Shown: positions 1 to 6,996 of the stretch, piece after piece
How the letters are laid out: every line of letters begins with the position of its first letter
Numbering within the stretch: position 1 is the first letter of the stretch
Origin: an uncultured Clostridia bacterium
GTDB taxonomy: Bacteria > Bacillota > Clostridia > Christensenellales > Aristaeellaceae
Length of the DNA: 7,094 nt
Direction: 5' to 3'
NCBI GenBank assembly: GCA_934647305.1
Contig: CAKUFI010000109.1
Span: 1-7,094 of the forward strand
The notes under the pieces: generated by a model
The model's input: only the letters and a program-made list of their open reading frames with translations
The model's database searches: none
Told to the model about the DNA's origin: nothing
Position numbers and translations under genes: made by a program

Positions 1-24
1 ACAGCAGACAGCGCTGTCTGCTGT
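1..24. repeat. Perfect 24-bp palindrome at the window edge
   Basis: Positions 1-12 (ACAGCAGACAGC) are the exact reverse complement of 13-24, with no spacer. The symmetry starts at the first base of the window, so the palindrome may be longer on the left. It could be a spacerless operator, a hairpin-forming element, or a fold-back assembly artefact if this is a contig end. No T-tract follows in either direction, so a simple intrinsic terminator is not supported. Confidence 0.75.
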
Positions 25-165
25 CGATCGGCAAGTGGGTGCAGGCACTGCAGATCGGCGGCGAGCAAGGCCGCGCATCACCGATTGCGGCCTCCTCAGT
101 CCCCGTACCGCTCGTTCACCTCACCCGGAGAAAAGCATGAGCGCTTGATCTCTGCTCGACGCCTG
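25..165. other. Non-coding stretch with small inverted repeats
   Basis: I see no credible gene here: the open frames on both strands match no family I recognise. Visible structures are a 7-bp direct repeat GATCGGC (26-32 and 53-59), a small hairpin TGCAG/CTGCA with a 3-nt loop (40-52), and a perfect 7-bp inverted repeat AGGCCGC/GCGGCCT (68-74 and 87-93). An open minus-strand frame starting near 77-80 runs off the left edge. It could be the start of a gene continuing outside the window, but its 20-odd residues are not recognisable. Confidence 0.4.
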
Positions 166-212
166 AAAAGCAGCGCAAAAACAGCGCCCGGAAAAACGTG
201 GACGCTGCTTTT
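166..212. terminator. Candidate bidirectional hairpin downstream of secG
   Basis: AAAAGCAGCG (166-175) and CGCTGCTTTT (203-212) form a perfect 10-bp inverted repeat around a 27-nt loop. A GC core flanked by an A-run on one side and a T-run on the other is the form of a bidirectional terminator. Read on the minus strand it lies about 60 nt past the secG stop and could back up the hairpin at 228-251. The long loop lowers confidence. Confidence 0.45.
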
Positions 213-227
213 ATTGAACCACCAAAA

Positions 228-251
228 GACCGCGGATATTGCATCCCGGCC
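228..251. terminator. Candidate intrinsic terminator of secG
   Basis: Arms 228-237 and 243-251 pair around the loop ATTGC, with one bulge (C233) and one mismatch (A229). On the minus strand the hairpin lies 22 nt after the secG stop and is followed by four T (the A-run at 224-227). On the plus strand it is followed by five T (252-256), so it could stop transcription from either side. The short T-run for secG and the imperfect stem make this moderate evidence. Confidence 0.5.
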
Positions 252-273
252 TTTTTGCGATAAACCTGAAAAA

Positions 274-522
274 TCAGCCCACGATGTTCTGAACCAGAAC
301 CATCAGCAGAGCGAGCACGACAAACGCACCGGCGCTGACCTTGGTGATCAGCTCCAGCTTGCCTTCCAGGCTCTTGGACTTGTTCTTGCCCAGGAACGTC
401 TCCGCAGCGCCGCCGATCGCGCCCAGACCCTGGGAATTGCCCTCCTGCATCAGAACCGCGGCGACCAGCACCAGCGCGGCAATGATCAGGAAAATATGGA
501 TAATCACAAGCAATGCTTCCAT
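274..522 (-). CDS. secG: Protein translocase subunit SecG
   Basis: SecG is the small membrane subunit of the SecYEG channel and assists SecA-driven protein export across the cytoplasmic membrane. The 82-residue product has the standard two-helix layout: a first hydrophobic segment at about residues 3-25, the conserved loop with MQEG (25-28), QGLGAIGG (31-38) and the LELITK approach, then a second hydrophobic segment at about 62-80. The length fits Bacillota SecG. The start is supported by a strong Shine-Dalgarno on the minus strand (complement of 531-539, AAGGGGAGG), 8 nt from the ATG. It has its own promoter at 554-582 and is divergent from rhaA. In many Bacillota secG is followed by rnr and smpB; here its downstream side (1-273) is non-coding, so it looks monocistronic. 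The family is clear from sequence; the monocistronic status is inferred. Confidence 0.95.
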   Translation of the reverse strand: MEALLVIIHIFLIIAALVLVAAVLMQEGNSQGLGAIGGAAETFLGKNKSKSLEGKLELITKVSAGAFVVLALLMVLVQNIVG

Positions 523-553
523 TGAAATACCCTCCCCTTATTTAAGCCTGTTT

Positions 554-582
554 ATTATAGCACCATTCCACTCGCTTGGCAA
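554..582 (-). promoter_or_regulatory. SigA-type promoter of secG
   Basis: On the minus strand, TTGCCA (complement of 577-582) lies 17 bp from TATAAT (complement of 554-559). The -10 is preceded by TGC, giving an extended -10. Transcription would start at about 547, leaving a short leader before the secG Shine-Dalgarno. Confidence 0.8.
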
Positions 583-687
583 GCCGTCTTTTGTGAATTT
601 CTGGCGATTCAGTTACGCAAAACGACCGCCGTGCGCGCTAGGCGACAGTCTGCCCGCACTCCAGAGCGGATTTCGACAAATACCGGA
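583..687. other. Intergenic core between the secG and rhaA promoters
   Basis: This stretch separates the two divergent promoters. I see no gene, no clear inverted-repeat operator and no catabolite (cre) site of convincing form. If rhamnose-responsive control exists upstream of rhaA, its site would be expected here or in the leader. Confidence 0.4.
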
Positions 688-716
688 TTTACAAGCCACC
701 CGCGGTGCAGTATAAT
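688..716 (+). promoter_or_regulatory. SigA-type promoter of rhaA
   Basis: TTTACA (688-693) and TATAAT (711-716) are separated by 17 bp. The start of transcription should fall near 723, giving a leader of about 65 nt before the ATG at 788. Confidence 0.8.
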
Positions 717-726
717 GAAGTTATAG

Positions 727-785
727 TGAGTAAATGCAGCGTTCTCAAATATCGACTGTACAAAACAAAAGGAGGTCTTTACTCA
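727..785 (+). promoter_or_regulatory. Leader inverted repeat that could enclose the rhaA ribosome binding site
   Basis: TGAGTAAA (727-734), near the predicted 5' end of the mRNA, is the exact complement of TTTACTCA (778-785), which lies between the Shine-Dalgarno (AAAGGAGG, 768-775) and the ATG (788). If formed, the 8-bp stem would place the ribosome binding site in its loop and abut the start codon, possibly limiting initiation. The stem is AT-rich with a 43-nt loop, so its stability alone is modest. A regulatory role is inference. Confidence 0.35.
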
Positions 786-787
786 AA

Positions 788-2050
788 ATGAGCGATCAGC
801 TGATTCTCAAGGGCTATGAATACGCCAAAGAGGTCTATGCCGCCCACGGCGTAGACGTGGAGCAGGCGATGAAGAAGTGCGCCCAGGTGCCGATTTCCAT
901 GCACTGCTGGCAGGCCGACGACGTGGTGGGCTGCGAGGGCGAGGGCGGCGGCGCGGGCAACGGCATCGCGACCACCGGCAACTACCCCGGCCGCGCGCGC
1001 AACGGCGACGAAATCCGTCAGGATGCGGATCTGGCCATGTCGATGATCCCCGGCACGCTCAAGTTCAACCTGCACGCCTCCTACGCCGAGCTGGGCGGCA
1101 GGAAGGTCGACCGCGACGCGTACACCATCGAGCAGTTCACGAACTGGGTGGACTGGGCGGCTGAGAAGAAGATCGGACTGGACTTCAACCCCACCTGCTT
1201 CTCTCACCCCTATGCCGCCGACGGCTTTACGCTGTCCCACCCGGATGAGAAAATCCGCACCTTCTGGGTCGAGCACGGCAAGCGCTGCCGCGAGATCGGC
1301 GCCGAGTTCGCCAGGCGCCTGGGCAAGACCTGCGTCATCAACCACTGGATGCCCGACGGCTACAAGGACATCCCCGCCGACACCGTCGCCCCCCGTCAGC
1401 GCATGGTGGATTCCCTGAACCGGATCTTCGCCGAACCGATCGATCCCAAGCTGGTGCTCGACTCGGTAGAGAGCAAGCTGTTCGCGCTGGGCGTGGAGAG
1501 CTACACCGTCGGCTCCCATGAGCTGATGATGGGCTATGCCCTGACGCACGACGTCATGTATACCCTCGACGCGGGTCACTTCCACCCGACCGAGGTCATT
1601 TCCGCCAAGATTTCCGCCATCCTGCAGTTCATGCCCAAGATCCTGCTGCACGTCTCCCGCGGCGTCCGCTGGGACAGCGACCACGTCATCACCCTGGACG
1701 ACGAGCTGCAGAACATCATGAATGAGGTGGTGCGCGGCGGCTACGAGGAGCGCGTGTGCCTGGCGCTGGACTACTTCGACGCGTCGATCAACCGCCTGGC
1801 CGCCTGGGTGATCGGCATGCGCAACGCCCGCAAGGCGCTGCTCAAGGCCTACCTCGAGCCCTACGCCCCCATCAAGCAGGCCGAGGAAAACTGGGACTAC
1901 ACCAGCCGCCTCGCCCTCATGGAGGAGGGAAAGACCCTGCCCTTCGCGCCCGTGTGGGACTACTTCTGCGCGCAGCAGAACGTGCCCGTCGGCGACGCGT
2001 GGCTGTCTCAGGTCAAGCAGTACGAAAAGGACGTGCTCTCCAGGCGATAA
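788..2050 (+). CDS. rhaA: L-rhamnose isomerase
   Basis: RhaA interconverts L-rhamnose and L-rhamnulose, the first intracellular step of L-rhamnose use. It is a cytoplasmic, metal-dependent (typically Mn2+) TIM-barrel isomerase. The start at 788 gives 420 residues, against 419 in E. coli. It has a strong Shine-Dalgarno (768-775) and its N-terminus aligns with the family; an in-frame ATG at 734 would add 18 residues with no comparable site. Family blocks visible in order are SMHCWQ (37-42), GNYPG (64-68), LDFNPTCFSHP (131-141), VESKLF (227-232), DAGHFHPTEV (261-270), RWDSDHV (294-300), and the C-terminal YEKDVLSRR. Metal ligands appear intact: His264, Asp296 and Asp298, plus the acidic Glu228 and Asp261 near the second site. 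No rhaB, rhaD, rhaM or transporter gene is in the window, so the rest of the pathway must lie elsewhere. It has its own promoter and terminator. Confidence 0.97.
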   Translation: MSDQLILKGYEYAKEVYAAHGVDVEQAMKKCAQVPISMHCWQADDVVGCEGEGGGAGNGIATTGNYPGRARNGDEIRQDADLAMSMIPGTLKFNLHASYAELGGRKVDRDAYTIEQFTNWVDWAAEKKIGLDFNPTCFSHPYAADGFTLSHPDEKIRTFWVEHGKRCREIGAEFARRLGKTCVINHWMPDGYKDIPADTVAPRQRMVDSLNRIFAEPIDPKLVLDSVESKLFALGVESYTVGSHELMMGYALTHDVMYTLDAGHFHPTEVISAKISAILQFMPKILLHVSRGVRWDSDHVITLDDELQNIMNEVVRGGYEERVCLALDYFDASINRLAAWVIGMRNARKALLKAYLEPYAPIKQAEENWDYTSRLALMEEGKTLPFAPVWDYFCAQQNVPVGDAWLSQVKQYEKDVLSRR

Positions 2051-2064
2051 TCAATCAAACCCGA

Positions 2065-2102
2065 ACGGGCCGTGGCTCCAGCGAGTCGCGGCCCGTTTTT
2101 TT
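2065..2102 (+). terminator. Intrinsic terminator of rhaA
   Basis: ACGGGCCG (2065-2072) pairs perfectly with CGGCCCGT (2089-2096) across a 16-nt loop and runs into seven T (2096-2102). It lies 14 nt after the rhaA stop and separates rhaA from clpB. Confidence 0.9.
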
Positions 2103-2247
2103 CCCATGGACGAGATCGCAGGCGTTCCCTGCGTGCCAAAGGCTTCCTTTAATTAAGGATGTCCCGCTGCCCAAGACGTTCGTCCGGCCTCCCCGCGATT
2201 CGGCGGGCATAGGCGAAAAGTTATTTGTTAAACATTTGTAAATCCAC
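2103..2247 (+). other. Non-coding spacer between rhaA terminator and clpB promoter
   Basis: No gene is credible here. Small structures include the near-palindrome CCTTTAATTAAGG and a short CCCGC/GCGGG hairpin. The stretch becomes AT-rich just before the clpB -35, which could act as an UP-like element. Confidence 0.4.
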
Positions 2248-2275
2248 TTGACAACCTGTTCATCCTGGCTATAAT
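2248..2275 (+). promoter_or_regulatory. SigA-type promoter of clpB
   Basis: A consensus TTGACA (2248-2253) and a consensus TATAAT (2270-2275) are separated by 16 bp. Transcription should start near 2282, inside the CtsR operator, giving a leader of about 55 nt. A near-perfect promoter held down by a repressor is the usual logic of class III heat-shock genes. Confidence 0.9.
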
Positions 2276-2281
2276 TAGAAA

Positions 2282-2298
2282 GGTCAAAGAAAGTCAAA
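2282..2298 (+). promoter_or_regulatory. CtsR operator
   Basis: The sequence GGTCAAA-GAA-AGTCAAA matches the known CtsR heptad direct repeat with a 3-nt spacer. CtsR is the Gram-positive repressor of clp and related heat-shock genes; heat inactivates it. The site overlaps the predicted transcription start just downstream of the -10, so bound CtsR would block initiation. No ctsR gene is in this window. The second half-site also forms an overlapping small inverted repeat AAAGTC/GACTTT (2290-2304). Confidence 0.9.
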
Positions 2299-2337
2299 GA
2301 CTTTGGAGACAATCCCATCCTGTCAGGAGGAGATTTA

Positions 2338-4920
<2,583 letters not shown>

Positions 4921-4957
4921 AATGGAGATGGTCCACGCGAATTTCATTTTAAGGCGC

Positions 4958-4986
4958 TTGACATAACAATGTCCGGCTGATATACT
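4958..4986 (+). promoter_or_regulatory. Extended -10 promoter of the CbiC-like/phosphoesterase operon
   Basis: TTGACA (4958-4963) and TATACT (4981-4986) have a 17-bp spacer, and TGA precedes the -10. The start should be near 4993, leaving a leader of about 100 nt. It indicates that the next two genes can be transcribed independently of clpB. Confidence 0.85.
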
Positions 4987-5011
4987 GCACTTCAGTTTTA
5001 ATTATCCTGCA

Positions 5012-5041
5012 CGCAGGCGGCGGAGAAATCCATCGCCTGCG
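5012..5041 (+). other. Stem-loop in the leader of the CbiC-like gene
   Basis: CGCAGGCG (5012-5019) is the exact complement of CGCCTGCG (5034-5041), forming an 8-bp GC-rich stem with a 14-nt loop. No T-run follows, so it is not an intrinsic terminator. It lies in the predicted 5' leader about 55 nt before the start codon. It may stabilise the mRNA or be regulatory; there is no B12-box or other known riboswitch core around it. Confidence 0.5.
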
Positions 5042-5096
5042 CGCCCATGAAAGATTTAGACCTGAGTGATTCAGATCAGTACGGAGAGATGTTCTT

Positions 5097-5732
5097 ATGT
5101 ATCATAGCACGGGAAATGAAATGAGCCGGCTGACCCTGGAGCGCATGAACTCCCGCGGCCAGTACCATTCTCAGGAGGCGGATAACCTCCTGCGCCGGAT
5201 CGAAGCCGAGACCGGCGACACCACTCTGCGCCAGTGCACCCATTTCAGCGCCGGCGTGGTCAACCGCATCGAGCGCCAGATGAAGCTGGGCATGACCATC
5301 GTCACGGATACCAACCTGATCCTGGCGGGCCTTGACCGGCGCGCGGCCAGTCAGCTGAACGTGAACATGGAGTGCTTCATCGACTCCCCCATGGTCATGA
5401 CCGGCGCAATGCAGAAGCGCATCACCCGCGCCGAGCTGGCCGTGGAGCGCGCCATGGCCGTCTCCGGCCCCAAGCTCATCGTGGTGGGCAGCGCGCCCAT
5501 GGCGCTCAACCGCCTGCTGCAGATGCACGAGCAGAACCCGCTGCAGGAGGTCACCATCATCGCCGCGGCCAACGGCTTTGCCAGCGTCGTGGAGCTGAAG
5601 GAAAAGCTTTGGGACAGCGGCCTCAACTGCATCGTGGTGCGCGGGCGCAAGGGCGGCGCCCCGGTCGCCATCGCCATCACCAACGCGCTGCTTAACGAGG
5701 CGGCCGAGCGCAAAAAGGCGGCTCAGGAATAA
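5097..5732 (+). CDS. CbiC/CobH-fold protein (precorrin-8X methylmutase family), probably not catalytic as such
   Basis: Classical CbiC/CobH moves a methyl group from C-11 to C-12 of (cobalt-)precorrin-8 in cobalamin synthesis. The 211 residues match the family in length and in its later blocks: HFSAGVVN (49-56) for the usual FSPGAV, GMTIVTDTN (65-73), VVGSAPMAL (129-137), the NGF (159-161) region, and the hallmark VRGRKGGAPVA (181-191) then NALL (196-199). Extending the alignment back without gaps pairs AETGD (37-41) with the family's HATGD, so the proposed catalytic His (His43 in CobH) would be Ala37. The N-terminus (1-24) also lacks the usual opening motif. No cobalamin gene or B12 riboswitch is nearby. 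It may therefore bind a tetrapyrrole or have another role; this is inference. The start at 5097 has GGAGAG (5083-5088) 8 nt upstream; Met9 (5121) is an alternative. The stop overlaps the next gene by one base, so the two are probably co-translated. Confidence 0.8.
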   Translation: MYHSTGNEMSRLTLERMNSRGQYHSQEADNLLRRIEAETGDTTLRQCTHFSAGVVNRIERQMKLGMTIVTDTNLILAGLDRRAASQLNVNMECFIDSPMVMTGAMQKRITRAELAVERAMAVSGPKLIVVGSAPMALNRLLQMHEQNPLQEVTIIAAANGFASVVELKEKLWDSGLNCIVVRGRKGGAPVAIAITNALLNEAAERKKAAQE

Positions 5733-6532
5733 TGGCTTTCATCGAAAGTCCGCTCTTTTTCCGGCGTTCGCAGGTGCGCAGGCTTCGGCCTGACGCGCCC
5801 GGCGGCGCCCTTTTTCACGGCGAAATTCGGGTACTGTTCGCAAGCGATATCCATGTGAGCTGGATGCTCCCCGAAAGGCGTCTGACCCGCCTGCTGTCCC
5901 AGATCGCCTCGCTTTCGCCCGACCTGATCCTCTGGGGCGGCGACTATGCCGAAACCCGGGAAGAGCAGGAGCTGTTCTTTTCTCAGGTTCAGGCGCGCCT
6001 GCACCCGCCGCTGGGCATGTACGGCGCGATCGGCAACAACGACCGCGAGTGTTTCGGCATGAACCTGGCCGATGCGACCGAGTGCATGCGCGCGCACGGC
6101 GTGACCCTGCTGGTCAACCGGTCGGTGCGCGTTCCCTGCCGGGGCGGCGCGTTCGCCATCGGCGCGCTGGACGACTGGAAGCACGGCTCTCCCGGCGGGC
6201 GTCTGTTTGAGGACGCGCAGGAGGGCGACGTGTGCATCCTCCTCTCCCACCACCCCCGCCTGGCCTACACACACCTTTCCTGCTGCGCGCGCCGGCCCGA
6301 CCTGATGCTCGCGGGCCACACGCACGGCGGCCAGTGGAACCTTTTCGGCCTGAATCCGTTTTCCGTTTTGGGCATGGAGTGCAGGGGTCTCGAGGGGAAA
6401 AAGAAGCTCGTAAGCGGCCTGTATCGGGTCGAAAACGTGCCCGTACTGGTCTCCAACGGGATCGGAACCAGCCGCATTCCGCTGCGGGTCGGCGCGCCCT
6501 CCCAGCTTCACCTGATCTCCTTTGGGGGCTGA
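5732..6532 (+). CDS. Metallophosphoesterase, YkuE/YaeI-like
   Basis: This is a calcineurin-like binuclear metallophosphoesterase of 266 residues. Motifs in order: ASDIH (Asp39, His41), GGDY (Asp71), GNND (101-104; metal ligand Asn102), LSHHP (His173) and GHTHGGQ (His196, His198). These supply a complete two-metal site. The family's GNH(D/E) motif normally contains a His that acts in catalysis; here it is Asn103. The GHTHGGQ ending and size resemble YkuE/YaeI-type phosphodiesterases, some of which act on lipid-linked substrates, but I cannot assign a substrate. No signal peptide or membrane helix is visible, so the protein is probably cytoplasmic, perhaps associated with the membrane surface. 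The start overlaps the previous stop (TAATG) with only a weak, close AGGA (5725-5728), which suggests translational coupling to the CbiC-like gene. No terminator is seen between it and the 6S promoter 16 bp downstream. Confidence 0.9.
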   Translation: MAFIESPLFFRRSQVRRLRPDAPGGALFHGEIRVLFASDIHVSWMLPERRLTRLLSQIASLSPDLILWGGDYAETREEQELFFSQVQARLHPPLGMYGAIGNNDRECFGMNLADATECMRAHGVTLLVNRSVRVPCRGGAFAIGALDDWKHGSPGGRLFEDAQEGDVCILLSHHPRLAYTHLSCCARRPDLMLAGHTHGGQWNLFGLNPFSVLGMECRGLEGKKKLVSGLYRVENVPVLVSNGIGTSRIPLRVGAPSQLHLISFGG

Positions 6533-6548
6533 GGCGGCAATTACCCCC

Positions 6549-6577
6549 TTGACAAAAAGACGGTCAGACGGTATAAT
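6549..6577 (+). promoter_or_regulatory. Consensus SigA promoter of the 6S RNA gene
   Basis: TTGACA (6549-6554), a 17-bp spacer and TATAAT (6572-6577) match both consensus hexamers exactly. It starts only 16 bp after the phosphoesterase stop and has no ribosome binding site or open frame of merit behind it, which fits a strongly expressed non-coding RNA. The transcript should begin at about 6584-6585. Confidence 0.92.
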
Positions 6578-6584
6578 CAAATTC

Positions 6585-6767
6585 ATCCTGAGGTGTGCGC
6601 CACGGTTTTCGCTTTTACCCACATCTTCACAAAAGGATTCCGGGTCGGTATGCAGATGTCAGGCCCCCCATAATTGGCCAGGGGAAGGCAGTAAGCAGCC
6701 GCAGGTCTCCGCCCTGCCTGAGCGGCGGGTGAAAAAGCGTCTGCCGGACGGCACTCTTGGGACTTTT
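6585..6767 (+). ncRNA. ssrS: 6S RNA (SsrS/BsrA type)
   Basis: 6S RNA binds the housekeeping sigma-factor RNA polymerase by imitating an open promoter and lowers transcription, mainly in stationary phase. The predicted RNA of about 180 nt folds as one long interrupted hairpin. The closing stem is TCCTGAGGTG (6586-6595) with 6752-6762, one T bulge. A second helix pairs CGCTTTTACCC (6610-6620) with 6727-6739, two-nt bulge. A further helix pairs TCAGGC (6659-6664) with GCCTGA (6716-6721). Between these helices lies a large internal bubble, mostly on the 5' side, that could hold a small hairpin ACATCT/AGATGT (6621-6626 with 6654-6659). The 5' CCTGAGGTGTGCGCC and 3' GGCACTCTTGGGA resemble the ends of known 6S RNAs (E. 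coli CTGAGATGTTCGC and GGCATCTCGGAG). The perfect promoter and absence of coding potential agree. The 3' end is uncertain: TTTT at 6764-6767 or the hairpin at 6783-6805. Confidence 0.82.
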
Positions 6768-6782
6768 ACACAGGATAACAGG

Positions 6783-6807
6783 GGCCGCTCCCAATGGGAG
6801 CGGCCTT
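6783..6807 (+). terminator. GC-rich hairpin after 6S RNA, possible terminator
   Basis: GGCCGCTCCC (6783-6792) and GGGAGCGGCC (6796-6805) form a perfect 10-bp stem with loop AAT. Only two T follow before TAGC, so the U-tract is weak. Its position 16 nt past the 6S closing stem suggests it ends or protects that transcript. It is also the first member of the hairpin run described next. Confidence 0.5.
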
Positions 6808-6996
6808 AGCTTGTCAAAAGGATTTTGACAAGCTGGTGGACGGGGAAGCAAGCTCCCCGCCATGCGCGCGCCTCAAATCTGCGATTTGAGCCGTCGGCAG
6901 TTTCACCAAAGGCGAAACCTGAAACCCAAAGGGTTTTCAGCCTTCCTGCCCCCTCACCAGTCTCCGCTAAAAATCGAAGATTTTTCGGGCGCGGAG
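6808..6996. repeat. Array of consecutive short hairpins with unrelated arms
   Basis: Six inverted repeats follow the hairpin at 6783-6805. (a) AGCTTGTCAAAA, loop GGA, perfect 12-bp arms, 6808-6834. (b) CGGGGA/TCCCCG, 7-nt loop, 6841-6859. (c) CTCAAATC, loop TGC, perfect 8 bp, 6872-6890. (d) GTTTCACC/GGCGAAAC, loop AAA, one mismatch, 6900-6918. (e) CTGAAACCC/GGGTTTTCAG, loop AAA, one bulge, 6919-6940. (f) AAAAATC/GATTTTT, loop GAA, nested in CTCCGC/GCGGAG, 6962-6996. Together with the first hairpin they cover 164 of 214 nt. The arms share no sequence, but most loops are 3 nt. Open frames cross the array on both strands, but their low-complexity products match nothing I know. The function is unknown; it could be a tandem terminator or RNA-stability region, a protein-binding array, or the remains of a hairpin-forming mobile repeat. 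Confidence 0.75.

Noticed and set aside
85..525. Plus-strand open frame of 146 codons opposite secG
   Set aside because: It covers secG and its downstream hairpins, has no homology I recognise and no good ribosome binding site. The minus-strand SecG is unmistakable.
734..787. In-frame upstream start that would lengthen RhaA by 18 residues
   Set aside because: The ATG at 734 has no Shine-Dalgarno and the extra residues do not match the family. The ATG at 788 has AAAGGAGG at a suitable distance and gives the normal length.
4987..5096. Cobalamin riboswitch in the leader of the CbiC-like gene
   Set aside because: The leader is about 100 nt, shorter than the riboswitch, and I see no B12-box or matching junction.
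6659..6706. SRP RNA domain IV (the stretch with GGGGAAGG and AGCAGCC resembles it)
   Set aside because: The conserved order of tetraloop GGAA directly followed by GGA-AGCAGC is broken by an insertion. The long outer helices and termini fit 6S RNA better.
6522..6809. Plus-strand open frame of 95 codons across the 6S region
   Set aside because: It starts inside the phosphoesterase gene, upstream of the promoter, crosses the structured RNA and has no recognisable domain.
6783..6996. CRISPR array or integron-type attachment array
   Set aside because: There is no repeated sequence between units, no regular spacer length, and no cas or integrase gene in the window.
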